The notes under the pieces: model-generated
The model's input: the letters and a program-made list of their open reading frames with translations, nothing else
Database searches by the model: none
Told to the model about the DNA's origin: nothing
Shown: positions 23,980 through 36,900 of the stretch, piece by piece
Position numbering within the stretch: the stretch's first letter is position 1
How the letters are laid out: every line of letters starts with the position of its first letter
Position numbers and translations under genes: made by a program
Origin: Ifrita kowaldi
Lineage: Eukaryota > Chordata > Aves > Passeriformes > Cinclosomatidae
Assembly: GCA_013398055.1 (NCBI GenBank)
Contig: VZRS01009500.1
Coordinates: forward strand, 1 to 64,000
Reading direction: 5' to 3'
Length of the DNA stretch: 64,000 nucleotides

Positions 23980-26900
23980 TAAACAATGCCTCCATCACGT
24001 GGAACTAGACCATCCTTGGTGGCTGACATCTGGTTTTGAAGGGTCATATATGCTGCAGGGAAACCACACAGCTAACCAGGTTTCCTCAATATATGTAGGT
24101 TCCCATTTGATTTTGTGTCTCCCACCCTTCAGTACCCTGCAGAACAGTCGAGTTTTGTAAAGGAAGAACAGACTCCAACCTTCAACAGCAAAACTCAATT
24201 GAGTCTTTATATCAATGAAATCATAAAATAAACACATTTGATAGCCAGATTGGCAACTGAAAATGGCAAGATGTGAAAGATTCCTGTTTGTAATTGAACT
24301 AAACAAAAGATTCCAGACTATGGTGGTGGGATGCTTCTGGGCTGCTTCTTGTTGTTTTGCATTAGTCTCATGTAAAGGAAGGCATTCTTCCTTCAAATTC
24401 TATTTTAGCAGTGATCTTGACTGTAAGATCTTTAATTCAATTGACAAGAGAAAAAATTTTAAGCATAAGAAGAACACTAATCAAAGCCCAGAATCTGACC
24501 ATCTGTCCTCTAAAAAACTAAGTGGTATATATGACAAGCAGTTAGTTTAAAGATTCTTCTGGCAATTAATATACAGAACAAAGAAAAAAAGAGTAAATTA
24601 CATTTACATTAATTTAGTTGGCAAGTTCTTTGTACACAAGCAAGCAGGTCCCACCAAAGTTGCTGAATTTTAATTCTCAAGTCAGGTCATAGGAATCTCT
24701 TAATTGCAAAAGCATTTGCTATGTTGATAGGGTATCACCAGAAACAACTGTCTGGTACTGAAAATTATAGTCCAATAATTTTATACAAACTTAAGTACTA
24801 GCACATATGTTGCTGGCTTCAGAATAAAAACCAAGTTACTTCTATGTTAAAAGAAAATACATTGAATTAGGATGTACAAAAGTTTTTAACCTCTACTAGA
24901 ATCATAAAGATTAATATTTTTGTTTGCAGTGCTTCAGGCAAACAGCGTCACGCACACTTGACCGCTTATCCCTTGAATCCTTCAGTTTTGGGAAGCAAGG
25001 CTGCTAAAGTGGCCTAAAGCCAGCCCCCATCAAGGACCTCTGTTACAAATAAAGTAGTTAAAAACAGATGGTTACAAAACTCAAAATTCTGAAAAATAAA
25101 GAGCAGCAAAGAGCAGTTAACACTGCACAATTCATTAAGAATCTCATGATAAACGAAGAAAACCACAGATGACCCATAGACCGAAATGCTGACGAATGAT
25201 CCTCTTGAAACAGCGGGAACCACGGAGAAGCCTGCTGCTCACACTCCCTGCACAGAGCACAAAGCACTGCACACTGCGAGCTGGGGAGCTTTCAGCTGGT
25301 GAGAGTAGAAGAGTTACAGAAAAAAAAGAAAGGAGTCACTGCTGGAAGAGTCCCTGTGGTAAACAAAGTAAATCAGGATGCGAATGCTGCTGCTGCAAAG
25401 CACAGTTTGCAGCACGAGTAAACTTCTGAAGGGGAATGTGAAGGTGGCCCTCCCACTGGGCTATCTAACTGCACCACAGATTCAGCTATCTTTGTCACAA
25501 GCCACGAGGGGGACACAACCCACAAAGGCAGGAGCCCATGTCACACCAACTTAATAGCAAAAAGTAAATGCAGAAGTTCAAAAAGTGAGGCTTGTGTTTC
25601 TGACAGCAAAGTTAATAAAGCAAGCTTTGAATTTCCCTTTTTTTTCCAGATGGTATGTTATACTTCCTGATCAGAAACAAGATTTCTCATTCCTAGTCTT
25701 GACTTCTCTTCTTTGAAGTTTTAAGGCAGTTGGTTTTCCATTGTGAAGTTTTGAATAATAATTCAGATTTTTGACGGTGCTGTATTTACTATATACTCTT
25801 GTCTGCAACACAATCACAGGAGAACACCAGGAAAAAGAAAATTACTGATGAAGAATAACATGTCCTCTGCTATTTATCCAGTAACAACAAAAATAAGTGT
25901 AACTCTAAACAACCCTGCTATTAAGAAAGAGTTACCTGCCTTTTACGTACCCAAGCTCAGGTGCAATTTTTAATACACTACAAAAGTTACATCTTGTACC
26001 TTCACAACATCTTCGCATCATCTTATAACTTACGCTTGTATCTTCATACGTATAAGGTTTAGGTGAAACAGACTTCTCCTGAAATCCACCTGATGTGATA
26101 TATTTCACCAGGTATTTTCCAGATACATATAAATAAGGAATTATATCTCCCCAAGTACATAGGCATGGTTAGGGTTGAAACAAAACGCAAAAGCTGTTGT
26201 CACAAATCCCACTGGCCCAGGCTTTTACACACACAGTCTGTCCTACCTGGCACTCCTAATTCTCCCTCGTGCTTAGGCACTCTTTCTGTGACACTGAGGG
26301 GTGCTCCTGCCTCCTTGCCGAGCAGTAGAACGTAACAGCAGTAATTTACTGCAGGGACACAAGAAGGAACTTTCACATTTGTTACTGGAGGATCAGAAAT
26401 CAGACTCCCTAGATACCTTGTCAAACTGGCTTATACTAGCTGTAATTTTCATACTGCTGCAAGACATCACAACTGTTAGCAGTTCCATTTAAATGGAGAC
26501 ACAGGTTTGGACTCAAGCAAATCTCTCAAAAATGTGTGCACATATGCAGATGTATGCTTGTGTCATTGTCTGTGCTAAACAGCTCCCTGGTTCGGGGAAG
26601 TCTGACTATGGGAATTGGATTTCTGAGCTCATGGCAGTGAGGGTCTATGCAACAGTCACAGCAACCAGCAGGCTCATCCCCACAGCAGCAGGCAGCTCTA
26701 GTGCTGCACACAGCAGCCATGCTGCAACAAAAAGATGGAAAGAGTGAGGGCAATGACTACTTCTGGGAAGGGCTATCTCTGTCACACAAGCCAGTGCCAG
26801 CCCAACTCTAAACTGGGCTGAAAGCTGACAGAGGTGTTCTGTTGTTTGAATGGACTGTATCCAAGTTCACAGGATGCCTCTTAGGAGTACTGTACAGATT

Positions 26901-27816
26901 TTAAAAACTGCATGCAGACTTGGCCTTTACTTCTGAAACAACAATTCCACAAGTAAGGTGTCACTGCCATTCTAAGAAAAACTGCCTTATTCAGGCCCTT
27001 TTGAAACCTTTTGCCTAAGAGGCAACAAACACTATACAAGTCAACTGCCTATTTAAAAAAAAAAAATATATCTCATTTTTGTTGTGGAATCACCACTACC
27101 AGACATAAAAAGTGGTTGTCCCTACAAATTCATCTTCTTAATACTTCAAGCAGCTTGTGTCCTGGCTTTATTCCGCTGAACAGCCGAATTACCGAACACA
27201 GCATTACCATTCTTCTACTGTCATGGTCTGTCCTTCTGCCTTCCATGCTGACAACATTAAATGCTTAAGTAATTAGCTTAGAATATTTGTAAAAAACAAT
27301 GGTTTATACACATTCATCTGAAGTGAATAAGCACATCTTGAAACACTGGCATTTTACTACGACCACATACAGTTCTACCACAGAGTGTTGAACAATGCCA
27401 TTCCAGTATGATTACTTATTCAATTTGCTTGGATATTTGATTTGTTTTTCTAAACACTAGCCTAAGGTAATGCAGTTTTTGTCAACATCACATTTATTTT
27501 CTTGCTCTCATATATCTACAATGGAGCATAAGATGTTATTTCTAAACAAAACATTAAACAAAGTCATTTAGAAACTATTTTTATAAACAATTATATACAA
27601 AAGTGTTCCATGGGCACAAGCCCTGAGAAAAATCTCAGTACACTAGCACTATTTAATTAACAGAGTCTCATTTGGTAATTCACAGCAACACCTACTAAAG
27701 ACAAACCACACATCTATACTTGGTCACCAAAAAGATGGAGAATTTTAGCAGGTGTCAAGGATAATATATATGTTGACTCAATGCACTGAATTTCTTAGAA
27801 AATGAGCAGAACTTAC

Positions 27817-27919
27817 AGAAAATGATGAGCCATCCTTTGAAACTGCAACTGGGTAAATTCCATCTCCTAGCCGCACAGAGAGCTCCCAGCTACTTCTCTT
27901 TGATTTAGCAATAGGAATT
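27817..27919 (-). CDS. PCCA: PCCA coding exon (likely exon 19): BT domain beta strands
   Basis: This 103-bp exon contributes one base completing an Arg codon, then exactly 34 codons, ending on a codon boundary. The peptide runs from IPIAKSKRSSWELSV to a SKDGSSFS end and matches the human PCCA stretch around WELSV and SNNGSVFS in length and position (recalled). It belongs to the beta-barrel part of the BT domain that follows the long helix. The acceptor is strong, with a 20-odd base pyrimidine-rich tract ending TTTTTTAG. The donor is TTCT|GTAAGT. The 103-bp length and terminal phase agree with my recollection of human exon 19 (c.1644-1746). The segment between the Arg and WELSV differs most from human. 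The next exon (33 codons in human, phase 0) was searched for by eye in 1-27816 and not found. Confidence 0.95.
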
Positions 27920-30900
27920 CTAAAAAAGAAACAGACAGAAGAAAAAATTTTAGCAGAGATTTCATGCTTCTCCCAAGTTAACCAGAAGCACTTGCCTCAT
28001 AGGATGGTCATGAAGGATATAACGTATCATTAATCTATAGACACAGTTGGAGAGCATACTTGAAAAAAATATATACTAAATACATTTTTCTGTCAAACAG
28101 CATATAAGGAGAAAATACACTCTTACTTTCTTTCTAGATTTGCCTTGACACACTGGGTATGCTGATAAAGTTATAGGAGGCCCTTGAATGCAGCCAGCAC
28201 TTGCTGCAGAATTAGCTCAAACAGGATGAAAAGCAGATGAGAAAGTGGGTTGGCAGGAGAATAGCAATAGTGAGAACTGGAGCAGTCTTTTTAAGGGCAA
28301 AATATAATCATTATTTCTTTAATCTCATTCTCAGTAAATCTTAATTAAAAGCCAGTTACAGACAAAAGATTCAGCCAAACAAGTAATACAAGTAACTTTA
28401 TAACTAATATATATTTTTAAGTATCTCATACACAGAGCTCTTCAAGCATACTGAAAAAATAATGATGTATCATCACAGCCCACACACAGGATTATACCGA
28501 TTCCTGCAGCATTCTGTGGCTGCACCATTTATCAAGTAATACAGGAAACCGAAATCTTTTCAACTTAAAAAAGCACACACCTGACAGCAAAGGAATGAGA
28601 ACTGAGCCTCCATTCTTCGAATTTCACAGTGAAACATGCAATTTTCAGGTATTTTATTTAAATATATATTCATTTTCAGTTTCCTCATTCTAACTTCTCA
28701 AGTCTCTTCCACTTTGCCATAACAACTGGTGTCCAAAAGTATACTACAACTTTTCTAATGAGTGGTCACCATATATTACCATTAGGAAGCACCACATAGC
28801 CTGAAGGGAAGATAGGATGGTGTAATTTAAAACAGACACACTATTTTGGTATAGCTTTTCTTCCACACTGACTCTTAGACATGTAGATTTTTCTGGAAGA
28901 AATCTGTAAGGATAATAAGTTTATCACCTTTACGTCTCCTCTAAGGATCATTTCTGCCATAATGTTAATCTATTGTGCATTATAGCACTTACTACAACAT
29001 TTTATTGCAGCCTTCAGAGTCTTAAATCTTGTAAACACATTATGCCACATGCATCCTCCAGAGGATTTAGGTGACCAGTGAATCACGTCTCCCGAAAGAG
29101 TGCTCAGGTTTCCTGTGGAATCAACAGGGAGAAGCACCTGTGAGGTCTCCAGAGGCCACAGGAGGAGAAATTATCTGCCCAAGCCAAGGATAACACACTG
29201 ACTTACTAAGGATTTCAACAATTATTTTAAGAACATTAGGTTTTTAGATACCTGAAACTTAAGCAAGCACAAGTTCAAGTACTTAATGAGGCAAGGAGCT
29301 TCCAAAAATTGTGCCTTGCCACGTGCCTGAAAACAGGAAATGGAAATGCTAAATATATCAGACACAAATAGATGCATACTTATCCTTAGTTGCTTCTGGA
29401 TCCAAGCCAAGTAAGGCCTACATCAAATTTCACCAAACACCTTAGCCCACCTCTATCACTACCCTAAAAGTTCACAAGACAGATATTGAAAATAACCCGT
29501 TCCCATGCTAGCAATGCCAAGTGTCACCTTCCACATTTAATATAGTGAAAATTGTCAAAACAACAAACCTGAGGAATTATCCATGGTTTATTGGGTGCAA
29601 TGTCATTTCTCAGCAACTCATATTGGAATTCCTGTATGTCACCAAACATTTAGACTGGCTGATAGGAAACGCGACAGACACGGGAGTTCCTGAAGAAGAG
29701 GAAGAGGAATTTCCTGCACAGGTAGCAGGCAGCAAGCTGAGAGATGTTTTCATTGCACTTCCTGGTATCAGAGCACCAGTAAGGAGGTATACAGGCAGCA
29801 CCTGGTTAAGTTCTCCACAACACTCCACTCAACAACCAACAGGATTTAGTGTTTATAGCAACTTCATATTTCTTATATTAGAACTAAGACCTCATCACAA
29901 ACTCAGCTTACTAGATCTGCTTCACTGGTGTCATGAGATTCCTTACAGCCTCACTGGCACAGCCCTGCTTCATATTGCATTTGACTGGAAGTGACCTCAT
30001 GAATCTGGCTGCTGGCCATCAAAGGAAAGACAGTCTTGTTCTCCAGCAGGGATTATTTTTGTTCAGTCCTGTCTTGCTGAGCTTTGTCAAGTGTATCTCC
30101 AAACAGGATGCATGCCTCTTGAAAGGCATGACTATGATTACTGCTTTGCCTGGGTTTCAAACAGTCACATAATTCCTCTCTCTGCAACACCAGCGGCCAT
30201 GAGGGCAAGGTCCAGAGCTGCATCTAACACCAAGTACACAGCAAGTTGTACTTCCCTCCTGGAACTGCTAGATCCATTTGCACAGCAACATTTTTCAGCT
30301 TTGCCTGTGGTTTTGTAACTATAACTGACACTGGCTAGGACAGATACTTACATTAGCTCATGACAATCTTACTTCTTCTTCATTAAATCAAATTCCTCTC
30401 AGAGAAATTATCTTGTAGTAGACTCCATTTTTAAAGGATTTGCAGGGAGAGAAGGTTCATATAAATAAGGATTACAAAGTCCAAAAGTAAGGCTCAAAGT
30501 CTAAGTTTGTTGAATATGAAAAGGAAGTTGCTTACACTAGTTCATATAAAACTCCTCAAACTTCTGGCTACTCTCAAAATGTACAACTTTTAAAATTCTG
30601 CATAATGGGCTGAAATCCAACATACTGTATTCATAGAAAAAAAAATCCCATTGAAAATAAAAATAGTGTAATTTTTGCCATCATAAAAGACACAAAGAAA
30701 ACACAGGGCACTTCCCCTCCTAGATTCAGAGTCCACACAGTATGTCTTTCCCAGGGTTCAGCATGCCCTCTCTTTTTTCTCCCAGTTTCAGCAAATGACA
30801 TATCATCCAATAAAATTACTTCATTTGCATGTAAAGATCACTGGCTGCAGGAGGAAACACAAGTTTCACAGCAAGATGAGTGCCAGGTGAAGGGGCAGCA

Positions 30901-32373
30901 GGGCCACGGAGAACTGTGCGCCGCTGATCCTTGCCAGAAGCATTACACACAAAGGGACAGAGAGAGCAAAGGCAGCACTGCAGCCGCAACGACAGGACAT
31001 GGGTGGAGAAGGGTGTTACAAACTCCTTCCACACAAAAAAGGGCAGATCTGAACCTCTCCACTCCAAATTGCCTTCTAAGGGGAAGGATCACAAGCATAG
31101 GAGCACAGATGAAGAGTGACGGCCTGGCTTTAAGTCATGAAGGCTTTTCTCCAAAGCACCAATTACAAAAGCATGTAAGCAGTGCAACAAGGAAAAGAGC
31201 ACCATTTGCCTGCTTAGTTATTTATTTTCAAGCTCTACTGCAGTTCGTTCAACTAGAGATGATGTCTGTGTAGAATGTATTATGTCCCTTTTACCCCCAA
31301 ATGCCATTCATGGGAGAAGGAGACACTTTAGAATAGTGCAGCAACCAAAGCTCCTGCTTTCTTTGCAAGTTTTCAGTGCGGAAAGCAGACAACTGTGAAA
31401 AATTTTAGATCGACACACACTTACTGTGCTCATGGAAAATATTAAACTATTATCTATTCTAGTCAAGAACAAGTAATGAAAGAAAACAGACACTCACAAA
31501 AGCAAATCAAGTAATAACTTTGCCCTGGCCATTTTGATTGCCACCAACCAATCAGATAGAAGGAACTCAATAAAAACGACCATTTTCTGCAGCTTGTGGC
31601 AAATAAACTTCCCTCTCCTGATTACCACTGATGATGTAAATGTGCTAGGATGTCACCAGCTCCTAAAGGGCCAGGAAACTGAGTATAGACTTTTTTACTT
31701 CCAATTCAAAATACATGTTTTAATGCTGAGGGGAAAATACTTACAAATTCCTCTTCACTTCTGATATTCTTGCTGCATAATACTTCGTGTAAACAGAGAA
31801 ATCCCAAACTATCATAACAAGTCCTCCCGTTTGAAAGATTATAAGCGTTTGAAAACCACATTATATGACACTACACAAAGCTGTTTTTCAATTGTGCAAT
31901 TACCTATTCAGCAGTTAAATAAAAGTGAAATATTGACTTAAAACAATGTTAATGGTCAAAGAATCATTAAGAAATCCTTCATCATAACTTTCACAGCAGG
32001 TGGCCTGTAAAATGATCAAGAATAATGTGCTGGATTCTGTAGCCACCAAGGTCAGTTTCTGCATACAAATCTTGCAGAGGGAGAAAAAAAGACCTTCAGA
32101 AAGTGGGCCATTCATCTGAACCAAGTTCAGAGAATTTCCAGCACTGTGAAAAGATATGTTATGCAAGCACATAGATGTATTCAGTGGGGGTAGACTGAAC
32201 CAGCTACATGGAGACTACAAAGGAGCCCTCCCATGGCTCATGAATAAGTCGAGGAAATGATCAGAAAAAAATGCAGAGATGTTTAGACAGATGGCCCACT
32301 TAAAATGCCTGGGACAGGGCATAAGCAATTTTAATGAAACTTTAGATCTACCATATAAATTGTTTCTTATTTT

Positions 32374-32393
32374 CCCTGCCCTCCCCCCACCCC
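32374..32393 (-). other. G-quadruplex motif on the PCCA coding strand, beside an N
   Basis: The minus strand reads GGGGTGGGGGGAGGGCAGGG, which has four G-runs of at least three with loops of one or two bases, a canonical G4 motif. The plus-strand base right after it (32394) is N, followed by an A-rich, C-dotted run up to about 32437. Confidence 0.8.
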
Positions 32394-33946
32394 NCAAAAA
32401 ACACCACCAAAAAATAAACCCAAAAAATTACCAAAAAAGGGGAGTAAATCTCACACTTTTGAGCATTATTTGTTTAATAAGTTCATATGCAAAGAAATAT
32501 CCTTCACAGAACCTTCAACTATCAGATGAATATAAAAGCAGGGAATGGATAGATTAAAAGAATTCTAAACAGAAGTGTACTGCCAAACAAAACACAAATC
32601 TAAGCTTTAGTATCTGAGTACTTTCAACACTTTCCAACATAAAAGTTCATCATCACACAGAAAAGATAAAAGCAGCATTTTCACAGGATTATTTTAAGAA
32701 CCAAAAATTATGTGAAAGGAACCTAAGAATCTGGGAATATTTTATTCAGCAATTTGAAGTATTTTCTGTATCTATTCACACACATTTTCTACATGTATTC
32801 AGACTGGTCCATCTATACATATCACATGCCATTTTACATAAAAATAGGTTTTCCTTCTTCCTGCTTTATATGTGCATATCTATACATGTACCACTTTCAC
32901 TGTGAATATGAAAATATACCACCATTAGACTAAATTATAGTTCTTCATATGTCATACAAAATAATAACCTCTACTAGCCTGTGTGCCAGCTGATCAGACA
33001 AAGGCTGAAAGAATTACTCAATAGTTATATCAAAAAGGTTTTACATTACATTTTCTTACATATCACATTGAGATCAATAACAAATACACATATTCATAGC
33101 CATGTACTCTATTTAAATAGTGACCACAGGAAAAAATGAAATTACATGGAAAGTAAACTATAAAATAAAAAGCAGTGCTTTAAAAAGATGCTGTGGAGTT
33201 CACTGTGCTTTGATTCACGACAGCCTACCTCTGGATGTTCCCTTTCCTCTAGCAGAAGCTTTTCAAGCAATTTGCATTGACATAAGAGCCTCCAATCCAG
33301 TGACCAATGAAAACCTCCAGTGCCTTCAGCAGCGAGACCCAGATGAGGGCTAAAGAAACAGTTAAGCTAGTTCTTATAAATCTAGGGTGAATTTAGCTGC
33401 CCAGACCTAAGAGTATGGCTCAACCCCTTTCATCTTCATTTAACTGAGAAATAACCTTGCAAACAACCTGAGCTCACCCTGGCTAACCCGCTTCTGCTGT
33501 GGAGGTGTCCAAACATGCAGGGCTTGGGTCCTGCAGAGAGAGACATCCTAACCCCAATGTTTTACCACCAGCATCCTCAGCAGCCTGGCAGGGGGAAGCA
33601 ACTAGGGGCTCCTCTGCCAAAGCCATCTCCACAGTCTTAACAAGAAATTATCCTCCAAACACGCAGGCAAACAACACCTCTAAGCTTTTTGAAAAATCTT
33701 CCATGGCTCTTTTCGCTTTAAATCTATTGCGTAAATGAAGTAGGATTGCTGTTATTGGCTGTCTTGCAATAACAAAGTCCTGTTTGCAGAGTGTATGTCC
33801 AGAGAACCAAAGATCCATGCTATCAGTCTTCCTCAGCCTGTGAGGGTTCACATCCACCTCCCATCCCTCAGGAGAAAGAGCCAGGGCCCAGGTAAACACT
33901 GGGGAACTCACCACCCTACCCTGCTGATGGTAGGAAGGAATGAGAG

Positions 33947-33981
33947 ATTCATGGAGACTCGGAGAATTCACGGAGACTCGG
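33947..33981. repeat. Short tandem duplication, 16-bp unit
   Basis: Two copies of ATTCAYGGAGACTCGG (33947-33962 and 33966-33981) are separated by AGA and differ at one base (T or C). This is a local duplication with no evident function. Confidence 0.85.
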
Positions 33982-36900
33982 CTTTGCAGTGTGATGATGC
34001 ATTCTTTGGTACAAAAAGTTTTGGCACTTGGTCCTAATGCCAGGAAATTTCTGTGTACTTTGCATTTAATGAACTGGATGAAACACAGTAACCCTGGGAG
34101 CTGCAAGTAGAGCCCAAGACCTCTCAGTTTCAGAAAAGGGTCAGACTGCCCAGTCCTTCAGCAGGTGACAGCATACCTTGATAATTTCAAATAAATAAAT
34201 GTAAAACATATCTGAAACTGATTTCCTCTCCTATGATATATTAGGGCCTACTTTAGTATTTGGTTTCTGTTGGAAAAAGCAAACATTACAAGCATTAATG
34301 CTGGAAAAGAGATGCTGCTGCTTGTCTCATTTGCAAGCATTTGTGAAATAAGAAGCAAGGAACACTCAAATCAAGCGTTCACAAGTACAGAGAAAAGACA
34401 TTTATTTTTAGTATAATTTACAAGTCTGTACTTCTAATCTGTTTTTTCAATCATCTTTTCTAAATCAGAAAAACTATTTACCAAAGGTGGAACCACTTGC
34501 AAGCAGGTGTTTTTAATCAGATCAGTCAACAATATTGACTTGTGCATGCTGACAATTGTTATGGAGAGAAATATCTAAAAATCTGTTTGTCACCAAAAAA
34601 GTTGGGGCTATTTCTCCTCCAATTAAAGTACTTAATTTCATAACTTTGTTTTTTTCCAAAATATTTTTTTTTTAATTTTTTAAGAGATAACTTTGGGCAG
34701 TTGGCAAAACTAATAATAGTAATTTACTCCACCAAAAGGAAAACAGCAAATGCTTTTTCCTATACAAGTTTTCCCGTATTTCCTTGAACAAAGAAACTTA
34801 TTGTGCAGATATTTAGGAATAGTCTTACAATAATTATCTCACTTTCTTTTTATGCGCAAAAAGCTTCAGAACAAACCACTGTGATGCAGTAGGGAGGACT
34901 AAAGCTCTTCTGTTAACATCATCCAGTAGCAGTTATCTCCTTCCATGTAACATGATTGTATTAGGATGTAGCTGCCTGTTGGGCAGTGTTTCCTACATCT
35001 CCATTCAAAGAAGGGCTGTTCCCAGTAATAATGTGCTATTTTTCACTTTGTATTGCATTTAGAATCATGCAGGTTTGCTGTCCACAGAAGAAATAGGCAG
35101 AAGGAAATGCTAACCTACTAATATGAAAATGAGGTGAAGTGATTAAAAATTACCTCTAAGTTTGATAAGGAAATAATCCAATTTTACTTCTACATATAAT
35201 ACTGTTTTCCAAACTCTCTTGTTTTTGAAACATCCAGGCAAACTTTGTGCTAGGTTTGCTGTACTCATCTCCGTAGTGAAATCTGCCTACTAATCTTGAG
35301 CTCAATTCCCACTAATGGCTGTAAACCTGAAGCAAAACACTTTTGGTGCTTTAATCTGTCATCTCTTCTGTCAGAATTTCAGTTATTCACCCACTTTTGT
35401 AACAGAAGTTCTGGAGAGTATGATAACTCAGAAGTAACAGGACAATATACAGTGGCTGTGAGAATATCAGTGTTGTACCTCAGATCAGGAGTAGTAGCTT
35501 TTCTCAAAGCGAATTATCCCAACCATGTGCACTTAGAATGCTTTGAATCACACTGCAGAACAGTCCTGGGACATGCAAACCAGGCCCCTCTCTGATGCAA
35601 GAAAGGCCGAAGCCAGGCTCCAGAACTGCACCCAGCACACTCCAGTCACAAATGGGCATTCAGTTCACAGGACTGGACTAGAACTAATCAAAAGTCAAAT
35701 ACATGCAGTCAGAGTATGAGCTCCTCATCATAAACAAGATGGTACATTTGTACTGGTACACCCTCTAATGGCAGCTAGATTAATTCTTGAAGAATTCCTT
35801 ATTCACATGAAGAGATTTTGATCTAATGACAATTTCTGCAATTACATTCCCTCAAAATTCTAAGTTCAGTATTTAGTCTAGATATTCAGAAAAAAAACCA
35901 AAACCACAAAACCTCTAATATTTAAATTTGAGCTCAACCCTTCTTATTTAGTTGCCCCAGTAAAAGTTACATTAAGAAGTGTTTAATACCTACCAGCTCC
36001 TGCCAGCTGAAAGCAAAAAAAATACTTTAAAGTGCAGCATATTTGAAAAATCACTCTGCCATTTTGGAGGAGAAAATACATGTATTACAATCAAATTTTA
36101 AAATTCCATTTCAAAAAAATCATGGGCTGACATTCCAGAGCTGCCTCTATCCTGTTAGATAATACTATCTTCTTGAACAGATTGCCATTTCCCCAGATAT
36201 CACTAATGTACAAAGTTAATCCTAAAAAACACATTAACCTACCTCTTTCTTATTCAGAGACACACATCTGACCCACAGACAGTCACAGCCAGCATTAAAG
36301 GCACTAACAACAAACTGAAATGTGGTATTTCCTTAAAGGACAAAGTTTTCAAGGCCCATTACAGTGAAACTTTTCAGTACCTGCTGAACTTACTAAAGGA
36401 GGCACCAGATCAGGAGTGAGAGACAACTACTACAGCCAAGGGGAAAGGAAAGACATCAGAATAAAGCCATCTCTGAGGAAATTTGGCAACAGCACAGAGA
36501 ACAAGAACACTGGCCTTCTTCAAGGCCCACAAGGAACACAGTGTGCAAACTAAGGAAAAATTTGAAATTATACTAGCTAACCAAAATAAAACCCCCAACC
36601 TGTCTTAGGCCAAACTGAAAACACCTTTTTAGAGAACACCACCTCCAAAAATCTTTTTGACTTTTTTGTTAGGAGCTGTGCGTTGAATGCTGTCTTTCCT
36701 GTGGTTTACAGTTTCATTTAGGTCTCTCACCCTTTTGATCTGTCAGTCCCCTTGGAACTACCCAGATTGTATTGCCAGAAATATGGAATTTCTGCCCCAC
36801 TTTGTAGGACACATGATATGACCTGGTCTCTCTAAAGCCTGTCACATATGCAATATCCCAAAGGTCATTGTCTAAAACAGAATTACACTCATTTTTTTGT

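Larger units (their letters stand above)
1..27816 (-). other. PCCA: PCCA intron after exon 19 (partial, continues past left edge)
   Basis: This is non-coding sequence downstream of the exon at 27817-27919. Contents: CR1 remnants at 1-715, 15899-16035 and 23920-23979, a TAG microsatellite at 4271-4287, a purine-rich tract at 16380-17790, and weak exon-like candidates at 8250-8310, 11719-11818 and 19185-20014. In 716-8250, 8310-11700, 11820-15898, 20015-23919 and 23980-27816 I see only AT-rich unique sequence with chance reading frames of 60-130 codons that resemble no family I recognise. A moderately GC-rich, CAG-rich patch at about 26580-26750 has no clear meaning. None of the remaining PCCA exons could be found here, so the intron is probably longer than 27.8 kb. 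Confidence 0.8.

Noticed and set aside
29521..29994. Longest open frame in the window (157 codons, plus strand)
   Set aside because: It begins with GTG rather than ATG and shows no domain. It has no splice-site framing and is antisense to PCCA in mid-intron. It is consistent with chance.
33648..34106. Minus-strand open frame of 152 codons
   Set aside because: There is no recognisable domain. It spans a local tandem duplication and a slightly GC-richer patch, where stop codons are rarer.
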